From positions 62,001 through 126,000 of the forward strand of contig JAFLBQ010000007.1 of NCBI GenBank assembly GCA_017303805.1: DNA of 64,000 bases, in the 5' to 3' direction. The translations under genes and the position numbers were made by a program. This DNA comes from Cytophagales bacterium (GTDB lineage Bacteria > Bacteroidota > Bacteroidia > Cytophagales > Cyclobacteriaceae). Every line of letters starts with the position of its first letter. The first letter of the stretch is position 1. Below are positions 10,701 through 17,945 of this stretch, piece after piece. Below the pieces are notes generated by a model. The model searched no databases, had not been told where the DNA came from, and worked only from the letters and a program-made list of their open reading frames with translations.

Positions 10701-11482
10701 ATCCGCCTGCAGGATGCTTACCGTTAAGGGTATCATTTACTAACCTCTCGCAATTTGCTGATGTAAATTCGTACGAGTGGGATTTTGGCGATGGGGGTAC
10801 CTCGCGTGCCATTAACCCGGTACACGTGTACTTTCAGCCGGGCGTATATTCGGTAACACTTTCGGCTACTAATATTACCGGGCAAACCGTGGTGGAAACC
10901 AAGCAGGCCATTATTGAAGTTTATCCACTTCCGCGTGCTGATTTTCAAATTAAGCCGGCCCTGGTTTATATACCCGGTGGGATTATGTACACAGATAACC
11001 GAAGCTTTGATGCGAGCACCTATTGGTGGGATTTTGGCGATGGCAACACCTCCACCGGATTTGAGCCCGAGCACCGGTATCAGCAAGAGGGCTTATATAC
11101 TATTAAACTAATCGCCTATAATCAGTTTAACTGCGCAGACTCGATTACAAGAGAAAATGCAGTGCGCGTTTTAAAAGGGGGACAAGTACTTATCCCCAAT
11201 GCTTTTTCGCCCAGCCTGTCGGCAACAGGTGGTGGCGGTGGCAACAGCGATGGCACCAACGATATTTTTCTTCCGCTCATGCGCGGAGTAGTGCAGTTTG
11301 AGTTAATGATTTTTAACCGGTGGGGGGAATTGTTATTTGAAAGCCGCGATCCTGAGCGCGGGTGGGATGGAACCTACCAGGGTAAGTTATGCCAGCAAGA
11401 TGTGTATGTGTATAAAGTAGTGGCTTCGTTTGATAATGGCGAACGCGTGGTGCGGGTGGGCGATGTTAACCTGATTCGGTGA
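7769..11482 (+). CDS. PKD-domain adhesin with T9SS type B (CHU_C) C-terminal domain
   Basis: The 1237-residue protein has a signal peptide (MLRIYLALIV..., cleavage near AFSQ). It is built of PKD-type domains: NWGDGTPEQTF near the N-terminus, and SYLWDFGDGTTS, SYEWDFGDGGTS and YWWDFGDGNTS in the last third. Cysteine-bearing Ig-like domains lie between them. The final ~85 residues form a CHU_C domain (IPNAFSPS..., IFNRWGELLFES, GWDG, QDVYVYKV, VRVGDVNLIR), again with a Gly-rich insert before the 'NDIFLP' strand. It should be secreted by T9SS and fixed at the cell surface. It lacks the long uniform repeats of the first adhesin. Its stop nearly touches the start of the second PorP/SprF gene, implying translational coupling. 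Confidence 0.92.
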   Translation: MLRIYLALIVIIGGLTPAFSQCSIMEPGFAFLTSSRGCAPFTVNIQTLYLSSIPGTQYFVNWGDGTPEQTFTQVGPTGVTIAHTYPNTSVNCGYDVVIDAANACNPRGSVVPINTQVIVWTNDVVSIAPATYRVCQGYAASVQFIDNSTWNCFPRATRENNEPRWIQWLYGTGPLANQIAGVQVNSVLPGGFPYLNPAPGTNPIYPVVAPGQVSLPIQVPVTTPAELGREFVVTLKNWNQCNPYDNNLADGNPFNPVSGNLVNGDNAPQIATARVVIVPAPVPDYLTRLGGAAGPIQTVFCVGDNIYFDNETPNIAGASYVYTWEFYDNNTGTGVPLATATNRNPTFAYPTSGQKLIRLSVRDQNAAGNCVATIEKIITISPSLIASIRVTDLSNQLITPDFCQNASAPFTIFQVRLSDISAGSITPTTQWRWEFYDQTNTLVRQEPGVGFSTTPLGPFDESYTGRGIYRVRLIVRDNVTSCETTDEVQIRVFEKPVPVFTANQVCSWQATLFTESSTLQSINGESIVLREWDFNYSGVFTKDAAFDNQISFSRAMGAPGTYQVALRVTTNQVGCSEIVVVPVVVSPLPLASFTPDVTSGCSILNVTFNNTSVAAQPGPIASYVWEVDALAGLGFQPVGTQVPTDPGFSPFFTHAFVNTGTVNKNFEVRLRTLSQQGCETISAPQTITVFPGTRSGFISTNYSPFNDNCSSQNINFAVDAQTQSLNPTEYRWRVSDANGLLDDISTGTTPAFSYNFTNTTQAIQNFFVTLHTTLPSGCFGDSTRTIRISPLPSSQFKVDTLVYDCSILSVRLSALQKGLTQYHWVITENGIPIVDQTSAVDFIEHTFNRPPAASPALAVAFSLDTRNFANCTSGVTTQAMVVPSRDNINIGFSVTPLAQSLPAATVTITNTTNPGPWSYLWDFGDGTTSTNANVNSHTYATYGVYTLRLTVANNVCIETQAQQIEIFAIPPIVNFSYDPPAGCLPLRVSFTNLSQFADVNSYEWDFGDGGTSRAINPVHVYFQPGVYSVTLSATNITGQTVVETKQAIIEVYPLPRADFQIKPALVYIPGGIMYTDNRSFDASTYWWDFGDGNTSTGFEPEHRYQQEGLYTIKLIAYNQFNCADSITRENAVRVLKGGQVLIPNAFSPSLSATGGGGGNSDGTNDIFLPLMRGVVQFELMIFNRWGELLFESRDPERGWDGTYQGKLCQQDVYVYKVVASFDNGERVVRVGDVNLIR

Positions 11483-11484
11483 GT

Positions 11485-12504
11485 ATGAAACACGTTTACT
11501 TTTTGTTTTTCTTTTTAATGCAGGCCCTTGGCTTGAGGGCACAGGATCCACAGTTTTCGCAATACTATGCTGCGCCCTTGTATTTAAACCCTGCATTTAC
11601 CGGCACAAGCGAAGATCATCGGTTTATAGCTAACTACCGCAATCAATGGCCAAATGCAGCCCGTGGTTTTGTAACCTATGCTTTTTCGTACGATGTAAAT
11701 CTAACCCATTACAATAGTGGTGTAGGATTGCTGGCTACGGTAGATCAGGCTGGAACCGCGGGGATGCGCTCATCGCAATTAAATTTTCTGTACAGTTATA
11801 AATGGAGTATCGCAAGTAAATGGGTTGTTTCGGCTGGGCTAAATTTTGGATATGCCTCCCGATCGATAGATTTAAATCGCCTGGTGTTTGGCGATCAGTT
11901 ACAGTTTGATTCTAACGGAAACGTACCTACCGATGACCCGGCTATTTTTAATTTGGGGAATGTGCATTACTTTGATTTCAACTCGGGGGTGTTGGCTTAC
12001 AATAAGAATTTCTGGTTTGGATTTTCCGCCAGTCATTTGAATACACCCAATCGATCTTTACTTGATCAGGAGGCGCAAGTGCCCATGAAAACCAGCTTAC
12101 ACGGAGGTGTGCGCATCCCGCTTTATGGTGGGCCATTTAAAAAAGACCATATCTCTGTATTAGCACCTTCCTTTGTTTATAAAAAGCAAGGCCGCTTCGA
12201 TCAACTGGATGTAGGCGTTCATTTTTTGTACGACCCGATAATGTTGGGTGTGTGGTACAGAGGCATTCCGTTGCAGCAAAACGTGCGCGATAATATAAGC
12301 CAGGATGCCGTGGTGGTAATATTGGGGTTGCAGTTTGATCAAATTGAAATTGGGTATAGTTACGATTTTACCGTTTCGGAATTAGGGCCAATATCCGGTG
12401 GTGCGCATGAAATAGCGATGCGGTATAAAGTACCCTTGGCCGCACACATCAAAACCAAGCGGAAGGACAAGTTTATACCCTGCCCAACCTTCATTAAAAA
12501 GTAG
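11485..12504 (+). CDS. PorP/SprF family type IX secretion membrane protein (second copy)
   Basis: The 339-residue protein starts at an ATG 2 nt after the adhesin stop; a GTG at 11479 in the same frame would overlap the stop but gives a poorer signal peptide start. The signal peptide ends near LRAQ, followed by DPQFSQYYAAPLYLNPAFTG, the PorP/SprF signature. The body resembles the first copy (PMKTSLHGGVRIPL, GVWYRGIPLQQN, GYSYDFTVSELGPISGGAHEIAMRY), so the adhesin-PorP pair looks duplicated. It is probably the dedicated outer-membrane partner for secretion of the adhesin encoded just upstream. Confidence 0.93.
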   Translation: MKHVYFLFFFLMQALGLRAQDPQFSQYYAAPLYLNPAFTGTSEDHRFIANYRNQWPNAARGFVTYAFSYDVNLTHYNSGVGLLATVDQAGTAGMRSSQLNFLYSYKWSIASKWVVSAGLNFGYASRSIDLNRLVFGDQLQFDSNGNVPTDDPAIFNLGNVHYFDFNSGVLAYNKNFWFGFSASHLNTPNRSLLDQEAQVPMKTSLHGGVRIPLYGGPFKKDHISVLAPSFVYKKQGRFDQLDVGVHFLYDPIMLGVWYRGIPLQQNVRDNISQDAVVVILGLQFDQIEIGYSYDFTVSELGPISGGAHEIAMRYKVPLAAHIKTKRKDKFIPCPTFIKK

Positions 12505-12526
12505 CCCTCAATTGGCTGCATTCTAT

Positions 12527-12534
12527 TACCTTTG
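12527..12534 (+). promoter_or_regulatory. Bacteroidetes -7 box (TACCTTTG) upstream of the CCA-type nucleotidyltransferase
   Basis: A match to TAnnTTTG 22 bp before the ATG. A clear TTG at the -33 spacing is missing, so the call rests on the -7 box alone. Confidence 0.4.
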
Positions 12535-12555
12535 CCCTCGTTTTATCGGGTTGTA

Positions 12556-13983
12556 ATGGAATTTAAAGACCACCTGCTTGCCGACTCTGTTTTTAGCCAT
12601 GTGGCTGCCGCTGCGCTGGAACTGGGATACCCTGCGTTTGTGATAGGTGGCTATGTGCGCGATTTACTTTTAGACCGGCCCAATAAAGACATTGATTTTG
12701 TTTGTCAGGGCAATGGCATTGTGTTGGCGGAGCGGGTAGGGGCCCGGTTAGGAAATGTTCCGGTATCGGTCTTTAAGAATTTTGGTACGGCCATGATAAA
12801 ATGGCAAGACCGCGAGTTGGAATTTGTTGGCGCCCGAAAAGAATCATATCGGAGAGACTCACGCAAACCAATTGTGGAAGAAGGAACATTGGAGGAAGAT
12901 CAGCAACGAAGAGATTTTACGATAAATGCAATGGCACTTAGTCTGCAGGCTGCAGATTTTGGTAAGTTGATTGATCCTTTTGGGGGGCTAACCCATCTAA
13001 AGGAAAAGATGATTAAAACGCCCCTCGATGCCAACATTACTTTTTCGGACGACCCGTTACGCATGCTGCGTGCGGTGCGCTTTGCAGCTCAGCTTTCGTT
13101 TGATATTGAAGCCGATACCTACGAGGCAATTCTAAAAAATGTAACTCGCCTTGAGATTATCTCCATGGAACGAATTTCCACAGAGTTGAATAAAATCATT
13201 TCAACCCGGGTTCCATCTTATGGTTTTAAACTCTTGTTTCATAGCGGCCTGCTCAAGCAATTCTTTCCGGAAATGGTAGCCTTGCATGGCGTAGAGTACC
13301 AGGACAATAAGGCGCACAAGGATAACTTTTTCCATACGCTGCAAGTATTGGATAATGTGGCCCGCGTTTCGGAAGATTTGTGGTTGCGCTGGGCTGCGAT
13401 ACTGCACGACATTGCCAAGCCTGCCACCAAGCGTTTCGATAAGGAAGCAGGGTGGACTTTTCATGGCCATGAAGATAAAGGGGCCCGCATGGTGCCGGGC
13501 ATTTTTCGCAGATTAAAACTGCCCATGAATGAGAAGATGGTGTTTGTGCAGAAGTTGGTACGGCTGCATTTGCGGCCCATAGCATTAGTTAAGGAGGTGA
13601 GCGACTCAGCCATCAGGCGATTGCTGTTTGAAGCTGGCGAAGATGTGGATGCCTTGATGATTTTGTGCCGCGCTGATATTACTTCGAAAAATAACGATAA
13701 GGTGGCACGCTATCTGCGTAACTTCGAAGCAGTGGAGCAAAAGATGAAAGACCTTGAGGCGCGCGATCATATTCGTCAGTTTCAGCCTCCGGTAACGGGC
13801 GATGAGATCATTCGCCTCTTTAACGTACCACCCGGCCCCGTTATTGGCGAAATAAAAGAAGCGATAAAAGAAGCGATATTGGAAGGAACCATTCGCAACG
13901 CGCGCCCGGAAGCGTTTGAATTAATGCTAAAGCTGGCAGCCGAACGGGGTTTAGTCTTAAATGAAAAATCAAAACACAACTAA
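12556..13983 (+). CDS. tRNA nucleotidyltransferase / poly(A) polymerase family protein with HD domain (CCA-adding type)
   Basis: The 475-residue enzyme has the class II nucleotidyltransferase head: GGYVRDLLL and DIDFVCQG (metal-binding DxD) at residues ~30-55, the 'RRDFTINAMAL' motif near 130, and DDPLRMLRAVRFAAQL around 170. A C-terminal HD phosphohydrolase domain follows (HDIAKPATK and HEDKGARM). This architecture matches bacterial CCA-adding enzymes, which add or repair the 3' CCA of tRNAs. ATG at 12556 is preferred over the upstream TTG because the family starts close to the 'GGYVRD' head. No other CCA enzyme is in the window, but specificity (CCA versus A-adding) cannot be read from sequence alone. 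Confidence 0.88.
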   Translation: MEFKDHLLADSVFSHVAAAALELGYPAFVIGGYVRDLLLDRPNKDIDFVCQGNGIVLAERVGARLGNVPVSVFKNFGTAMIKWQDRELEFVGARKESYRRDSRKPIVEEGTLEEDQQRRDFTINAMALSLQAADFGKLIDPFGGLTHLKEKMIKTPLDANITFSDDPLRMLRAVRFAAQLSFDIEADTYEAILKNVTRLEIISMERISTELNKIISTRVPSYGFKLLFHSGLLKQFFPEMVALHGVEYQDNKAHKDNFFHTLQVLDNVARVSEDLWLRWAAILHDIAKPATKRFDKEAGWTFHGHEDKGARMVPGIFRRLKLPMNEKMVFVQKLVRLHLRPIALVKEVSDSAIRRLLFEAGEDVDALMILCRADITSKNNDKVARYLRNFEAVEQKMKDLEARDHIRQFQPPVTGDEIIRLFNVPPGPVIGEIKEAIKEAILEGTIRNARPEAFELMLKLAAERGLVLNEKSKHN

Positions 13984-14004
13984 CGCACACAATTATTTAA
14001 TTTT

Positions 14005-14778
14005 ATGAAAAAGTTTATTCTCCTTTTTGTTTTGCTTTCAGGCAGTTGGGTTGCCTTTGGTCAGAAATCGGGCAAGACAGATGCTAAATCGCAACAGCAA
14101 CCTGCGCAACCACAGCAACAACCTGCGCAGCCCCAACAACCTGCGCCTCAGCCAGTATCGGTAACAAGCGCCTTAACCGAGCATTTCTATAAAAAATACG
14201 TTACGGCTGTACAATGGAACGACTTCGAAGTGGCAAAAAGCGCATTGTACGATTTGATTATTGAGAACCCACAAAACGACTCGTTGATCATGAGCCTGGC
14301 CTATCATTACTATGAAAACCAACAGCACGTGCCAGCGGTGCTGGTATCGCAACAACTGTTGACGCGCAATCCAAAAAATGTAACGGCATTAGAAATCGCA
14401 GCTATCGGTTACGAGGCGATGGGGGTGCGCGACCGCGCGTTGCAGAGCTATGAAAGCCTTTACCTGCTTACCAACAACATCAATATGCTCTACAAAGCAG
14501 CTTTCTTACAGCATGACCTGAAGCGGTACAATGAAGCAATTAATTCGATTGATATTTTGCTTACCAACAAAGATGTTGATGCTGCCAAAGTGGTATTTAA
14601 TGATGTTGAAAACAAACCGAAAGAATACCCTATGAAGGCCGCACTTTTTAATCTTAAAGGCCTTGCAGTGCTGGATCATTTAGGCGACAAACAGGCCGCC
14701 AAAAAGCTCTTTGAACAGGCGCTGGCTCTGGCTTCGGATTTTGTGCCGGCTAAACAAAATCTGAATAAATTAAAGTAG
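14005..14778 (+). CDS. Secreted/periplasmic tetratricopeptide-repeat protein
   Basis: The 257-residue protein has a signal peptide (MKKFILLFVLLSGSWVAFGQ), then a low-complexity Gln/Pro/Ala segment at about residues 30-50, then helical TPR-like repeats (e.g. KKLFEQALALASDFVPAKQNL at the C-terminus). Such proteins act as scaffolds; no partner can be named. It follows the nucleotidyltransferase by 21 bp and may be read with it. The QQPAQPQQ segment is encoded by short CAG/CAA/CCT runs and is likely to vary in length. Confidence 0.8.
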   Translation: MKKFILLFVLLSGSWVAFGQKSGKTDAKSQQQPAQPQQQPAQPQQPAPQPVSVTSALTEHFYKKYVTAVQWNDFEVAKSALYDLIIENPQNDSLIMSLAYHYYENQQHVPAVLVSQQLLTRNPKNVTALEIAAIGYEAMGVRDRALQSYESLYLLTNNINMLYKAAFLQHDLKRYNEAINSIDILLTNKDVDAAKVVFNDVENKPKEYPMKAALFNLKGLAVLDHLGDKQAAKKLFEQALALASDFVPAKQNLNKLK

Positions 14779-14829
14779 TTCCTGCAACCTTCTAAAATCC
14801 CGGCAGTCATTTGAGGTAATAAAACAGGC

Positions 14830-15381
14830 TTGGAGGCCCAGGCGCAAAATATTCATAGCGAACTAATAGCACGTTGCCGCCTGGGCGACCGTGCGGCTTA
14901 TTACCAGATTTATAAATTGTACTGCCGCAGTATGTACAATGTAGGTTACCGGATTGTAAATAATGCCGATGAGGCCGAAGATGTACTTCAGGAGGCATTT
15001 ACCAGTGCATTCAAAAATCTGGAGGGGTACAGAGGCGATTCGTCTTTTGGATCGTGGCTGAAGCGCATCGTAATTAATAAAGCAATTAATTACCTGCACA
15101 AACGTAAAGCTGACCGCCTGCCCGATGACGACCGTTGGGATATTGCTGAGGTTGTGGAAGAAAATAATCTGGATGCGTTTCCGTTTAGTGTGGAGCAGGT
15201 TCGGAATGCTATGGAGCGGTTGCCAGACGGCTACCGCACGGTGCTGTCGCTTTACCTTTTAGAAGGGTACGATCATGCTGAAATTGGGGAGATATTAAAA
15301 GTAACCGAATCAACATCCAAATCGCAGTACAACCGGGCTAAAAGGAAATTGAGAGAACTTTTAGAGGAATATGTAAAGTAG
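14830..15381 (+). CDS. ECF-type RNA polymerase sigma factor
   Basis: The 183-residue protein has sigma region 2 (ADEAEDVLQEAFTSAFKNL, then FGSWLKRIVINKAINYL) and region 4 (LPDGYRTVLSLYLLEGYDHAEIGEIL, then STSKSQYNRAKRKLREL), the two-domain layout of extracytoplasmic-function sigma factors. The start is a TTG: an in-frame stop lies shortly upstream and the next ATG is well inside region 2. A GAGGT lies about 13 nt before the TTG. The following gene encodes a single-span membrane protein, probably its regulator. Target promoters cannot be inferred. Confidence 0.9.
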   Translation: MEAQAQNIHSELIARCRLGDRAAYYQIYKLYCRSMYNVGYRIVNNADEAEDVLQEAFTSAFKNLEGYRGDSSFGSWLKRIVINKAINYLHKRKADRLPDDDRWDIAEVVEENNLDAFPFSVEQVRNAMERLPDGYRTVLSLYLLEGYDHAEIGEILKVTESTSKSQYNRAKRKLRELLEEYVK

Positions 15382-15451
15382 GTAGGCTTTGTTACACCAA
15401 CCAACAGGATAGGTAAGCATTCCAGGTGCCCTTAACATAAATGATGAACCT

Positions 15452-15973
15452 ATGAAAGACGCATTGAAAGATTTTATAGAAACCAATCGCGATGCTTTTG
15501 ATAACCGGGAGCCATGTGAAAGAGTTTGGAGCCGCATAAAATCGAAGTTACCCGGCATTGCACTTTGGCACAATGTAGTAGTGTGGCGTGCGGCCGCAAT
15601 TTTATTGCTGGCTTTTTCGGTAGTGTTACTGGTGCAGCGTGTGAGCCCTGCCGTTAAAAAACATAGCGAGCAAGCACAGTTGCAAGGTGAGTTTTCTAAT
15701 CTGGAGAAGTTTTATAGCGAACAAATTGCTGAAAAGGTGGAGTGGATAACCACAGCCGATGATCTTTCGGAAGAAGACACCTTTACCCAGGATTTTAAGA
15801 AATTGGATGCGATGTACCTGGTGCTGCGCGAGCAAATGCGTAGCCAGCCATCGGAACAAGTGCGCGATGCGCTGGTATTAAATTTATTGGTGCGAATTGA
15901 TTTACTCAATCAGCAGATTCACAAACTGGAGCTGGTAAAGAAAGACGAGAACGTAAAACAGAGCAGCATCTAG
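15452..15973 (+). CDS. Single-span membrane protein, putative anti-sigma partner
   Basis: The 173-residue protein has an N-terminal cytosolic part of ~45 residues (MKDALKDFIETNRDAFDN...), one transmembrane helix (AAAILLLAFSVVLLV, about 50-66) and a ~105-residue charged C-terminal part. Size, topology and its position 70 bp after an ECF sigma gene fit an anti-sigma factor, but no zinc-binding anti-sigma motif is visible, so the role is inferred from context. The stop codon lies inside the left copy of a 19-bp direct repeat, so the 3' end of the gene borders the inserted element. Confidence 0.7.
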   Translation: MKDALKDFIETNRDAFDNREPCERVWSRIKSKLPGIALWHNVVVWRAAAILLLAFSVVLLVQRVSPAVKKHSEQAQLQGEFSNLEKFYSEQIAEKVEWITTADDLSEEDTFTQDFKKLDAMYLVLREQMRSQPSEQVRDALVLNLLVRIDLLNQQIHKLELVKKDENVKQSSI

Positions 15974-15978
15974 AACCT
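15960..15978. repeat. Direct repeat, left copy (19 bp, perfect)
   Basis: AGAGCAGCATCTAGAACCT, identical to 16340-16358. It contains the stop codon of the upstream gene. The two copies bracket a 361-bp non-coding segment, as a target-site duplication would. Confidence 0.9.
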
Positions 15979-15986
15979 TCTTACAA

Positions 15987-16014
15987 GCAGCGTCTCCCGT
16001 TTCGGGGACGCTGC
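15987..16014. terminator. Hairpin of the GTCTCCC-GTTTC-GGGGAC family, possible terminator
   Basis: Stem GCAGCGTC/GACGCTGC plus three C-G pairs with one bulge, loop GTTTC. Its core is identical to the hairpin at 53277 but the outer stem differs with pairing kept. It lies 14 nt after the membrane-protein stop and is followed by a pyrimidine-rich stretch, so it may also terminate transcription. Confidence 0.65.
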
Positions 16015-16161
16015 GTTTCTACTTCTACTTCGTATCATAGTTATCAATCTTTACTTGCCTGAAACCCTAACAAGGACAGGGGAGCAATCCTGAGCGATTA
16101 GTTACCCAAGGCCTAATTATGAAACTTAAAATACTCGGTAGTAGTCAGTAGGCAAATCGGA

Positions 16162-16199
16162 GCGAAGGATCTCAGTTTCTTGAATCCGGGATCCTTCGC
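16162..16199. repeat. Perfect 10-bp inverted repeat (GCGAAGGATC/GATCCTTCGC)
   Basis: Arms 16162-16171 and 16190-16199 with an 18-nt loop. It is enclosed by the longer-range pair 16087-16095/16220-16228, giving a branched fold. Confidence 0.7.
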
Positions 16200-16252
16200 C
16201 CCGCACACAATCCAACCCGGCTCAGGATAGGTAACAATGGTTTTTCCCGCCT

Positions 16253-16275
16253 TTGCCGGTGTTCTTCACCGGCAA
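16253..16275. repeat. Palindromic hairpin of GGTG-TTCTT-CACC type
   Basis: Perfect 9-bp stem TTGCCGGTG/CACCGGCAA with loop TTCTT. It is an inverted relative of the hairpin at 16309-16331. Confidence 0.7.
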
Positions 16276-16308
16276 CTTTCGTAGGGGAACATGGGTTTAA
16301 AGGGTTTC

Positions 16309-16331
16309 ATGTTGGTGCAGAACACCAACAT
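16309..16331. repeat. Palindromic hairpin of GGTG-CAGAA-CACC type
   Basis: Perfect 9-bp stem ATGTTGGTG/CACCAACAT with loop CAGAA. A related 23-bp sequence with 20 identical positions is at 53231-53253. Confidence 0.7.
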
Positions 16332-16339
16332 TGTCGAGG

Positions 16340-16358
16340 AGAGCAGCATCTAGAACCT
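16340..16358. repeat. Direct repeat, right copy (19 bp, perfect)
   Basis: Identical to 15960-15978. Its last two bases fall in the stop codon of the convergent ftsE gene. Confidence 0.9.
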
Positions 16359-17070
16359 AAAAGTCGTCTTCGCTTTTTAATTCAAATTTATCCGTGTTGC
16401 TGTCCAGCAATTTTCCTTCCTCGCATTTAAGCACCCGGGCCGGAAATTTTCTTATCAATCCGTAGCTATGGGTAGCCATTAAAATGGCCGTGCCACTCTT
16501 ATTAATTTGCTGAAAGATTTTCATAATGCCGGTAGAAACCTCGGGGTCGAGATTACCGGTTGGTTCATCGGCAATAAGAATGAGGGGTTCGTTTATAAGG
16601 GCACGCGCTATTACAATGCGTTGCTGCTCGCCACCCGAAAGCTGATGGGGCATTTTTTTCTCAACAGCACCTAATCCCACCTGCATGAGTACTTCGGCCA
16701 ATCGGTTTTTCATGCGGGCCTTATCTTTCCATCCCGTGGCCTGCATTACAAAATTCAGATTTTCGGCAACTGTGCGGTCGGGTAATAATTGAAAGTCTTG
16801 AAAGATGATACCTACTTTGCGTCTTAACAAAGGCACCTGGCTGGCTTTTAACGCGCGGATGTTGAGGCCGGCCACACTTATTTCGCCCAGGCGCAGCGGT
16901 AAATCGGCATAGAGTGTTTTTAATAGCGAAGATTTTCCTGAACCGGTGCGACCTACAATAAAGACAAACTCACCTTTCTCAATTTCAAAACTGATTTCTT
17001 TCAGCACCGTGTTATGTTCCTGAAAGATGCTGGCTTCTTTAACGCGTACAACCGGATCGGTAGAAAACAT
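16357..17070 (-). CDS. ftsE: Cell division ABC transporter ATP-binding protein FtsE
   Basis: The 237-residue ATPase carries Walker A (GRTGSGKSS, ~40), the Q-loop ([18 protein letters not shown]), the ABC signature ([15 protein letters not shown]) and Walker B ([13 protein letters not shown]), and the H-loop (ATHSYGLI). The '[12 protein letters not shown]' stretch is typical of FtsE, which with the membrane protein FtsX controls septal peptidoglycan hydrolysis. No ftsX is adjacent. Its ATG overlaps the stop of the upstream transaldolase gene by one base (TAATG), so the two are co-translated. The 3' end abuts the right 19-bp repeat of the inserted element. Confidence 0.88.
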   Translation of the reverse strand: MFSTDPVVRVKEASIFQEHNTVLKEISFEIEKGEFVFIVGRTGSGKSSLLKTLYADLPLRLGEISVAGLNIRALKASQVPLLRRKVGIIFQDFQLLPDRTVAENLNFVMQATGWKDKARMKNRLAEVLMQVGLGAVEKKMPHQLSGGEQQRIVIARALINEPLILIADEPTGNLDPEVSTGIMKIFQQINKSGTAILMATHSYGLIRKFPARVLKCEEGKLLDSNTDKFELKSEDDF

Positions 17071-17726
17071 TATCCGTTAGCTTTCTTATGGTCGGCTAAA
17101 AACTTTTCGAGGCCGCTATCGGTAAGCGGATGTTTTAACAGTGCGGTAATTACATTGAGCGGGCATGTAACTACATCGGCACCAATTTCGGCACACTTTA
17201 TCAGGTGGATGGTATGGCGCACGCTTGCGGCAAGAATTTCGGTGCCATAACCATAGTTGTCGTAGATCAGCCGTACCTGGGCAATAAAATCAAGTCCATC
17301 TTGCGAAATGTCATCTAAGCGGCCAATGAAAGGCGAGAGGTAACTGGCCCCGGCTTTAGCAGCCAGAATAGCCTGGCCCGGTGAAAACACCAACGTGCAA
17401 TTGGTACGAATGCCTTCGCTGGTAAATTTTTTAATGGCTTTAATGCCATCTTTAATCATAGGTACTTTTACTACAATCTTATCATCTATCTTCGCCAGTT
17501 CTTTTCCTTCTTTCAGAATCCCGTCCAGGTCGGTTGCAATTACTTCTGCGCTCACGTTGTTGTCCACAATGTTACAAATTGCTTTGTAGTGCGCTTTTAC
17601 TTTTTCGGGGCCTGCAATTCCTTCTTTGGCCATTAGCGAAGGGTTGGTGGTAACACCATCGAGTACCCCCAGGTCGTAGGCTTCTTTTATTTCGTTCAGG
17701 TTGGCTGTGTCGATAAAGAATTTCAT
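17070..17726 (-). CDS. Transaldolase / fructose-6-phosphate aldolase family protein
   Basis: The 218-residue protein has the short-type transaldolase fold: [13 protein letters not shown] at the start, [17 protein letters not shown] (residues ~24-40), the Schiff-base lysine region [12 protein letters not shown] near 87, [32 protein letters not shown], and EILAASVRH. It either transfers a dihydroxyacetone unit in the pentose-phosphate pathway or cleaves fructose 6-phosphate; the two small-subfamily activities cannot be separated by eye. It is first of a two-gene unit with ftsE and has a TATTTTTG promoter box upstream. Confidence 0.9.
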   Translation of the reverse strand: MKFFIDTANLNEIKEAYDLGVLDGVTTNPSLMAKEGIAGPEKVKAHYKAICNIVDNNVSAEVIATDLDGILKEGKELAKIDDKIVVKVPMIKDGIKAIKKFTSEGIRTNCTLVFSPGQAILAAKAGASYLSPFIGRLDDISQDGLDFIAQVRLIYDNYGYGTEILAASVRHTIHLIKCAEIGADVVTCPLNVITALLKHPLTDSGLEKFLADHKKANG

Positions 17727-17757
17727 GTGTTTTGTGTTTGTCTGGTTATGGAGTGGT

Positions 17758-17765
17758 CAAAAATA
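17758..17765 (-). promoter_or_regulatory. Bacteroidetes -7 box (TATTTTTG) for transaldolase-ftsE
   Basis: Exact TAnnTTTG on the minus strand, placing the transcript start about 27 nt before the ATG. No clear -33 TTG. A small hairpin at 17783-17799 lies just upstream, between this promoter and the SRP RNA gene. Confidence 0.45.
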
Positions 17766-17810
17766 ATCTGACTAAAGACAGAACTGCCTCGGTGGCAGTG
17801 GATTAAAAAA

Positions 17811-17906
17811 GTGGCAAACCGAACATCGCACCGCTACAACCGCCTACCCTTGCTGCCTTCCGGCCCTGGGGGAGTTCAGCAGGAGCTGGTCGTGCCGATT
17901 TGCCGC
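17811..17906 (-). ncRNA. ffs: Bacterial small signal recognition particle RNA (4.5S type)
   Basis: On the minus strand the sequence contains the universally conserved apical region GGCCGGAAGGCAGCAAGGG with its GGAA tetraloop and asymmetric internal loop, and the ends (GGCAAATCGGCAC with GTTCGGTTTGCC) pair into a long terminal stem. At ~96 nt it is the short form lacking an Alu domain. It pairs with Ffh and FtsY to target nascent membrane proteins. The terminal stem is followed by six U residues, which would terminate transcription. A TAGTTTTG box ends 3 nt upstream of the inferred 5' end. A plus-strand reading frame across it is not a gene. Confidence 0.95.
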
Positions 17907-17908
17907 TG

Positions 17909-17916
17909 CAAAACTA
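17909..17916 (-). promoter_or_regulatory. -7 box (TAGTTTTG) of the SRP RNA gene
   Basis: Exact TAnnTTTG directly before the inferred RNA 5' end. Because the RNA end is known from structure, this supports use of the consensus elsewhere in the window. Confidence 0.6.
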
Positions 17917-17945
17917 ATAAAATACCCGATATAACTCCGGCATTT

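Larger units (their letters stand above)
15979..16339. mobile_element. Putative non-autonomous structured element between 19-bp direct repeats
   Basis: This 361-bp stretch has no credible ORF. It holds at least four strong hairpins (15987-16014, 16162-16199, 16253-16275, 16309-16331) and a long-range 9-bp inverted pair (16087-16095 with 16220-16228). It is flanked by perfect 19-bp direct repeats; removing it with one repeat would leave the two convergent genes with stop codons about 12 bp apart, as for compact neighbours elsewhere in the window. No terminal inverted repeats are seen, so it does not resemble a standard MITE. Two of its hairpin types recur beside the IS3 copy at 53 kb. Mobility is inferred from the direct repeats only; duplication by illegitimate recombination is the alternative. 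Confidence 0.55.

Noticed and set aside
15452-15973. Zinc-binding anti-sigma factor (ZAS type)
   Set aside because: The HxxxCxxC motif is absent; only topology and gene order support an anti-sigma role.
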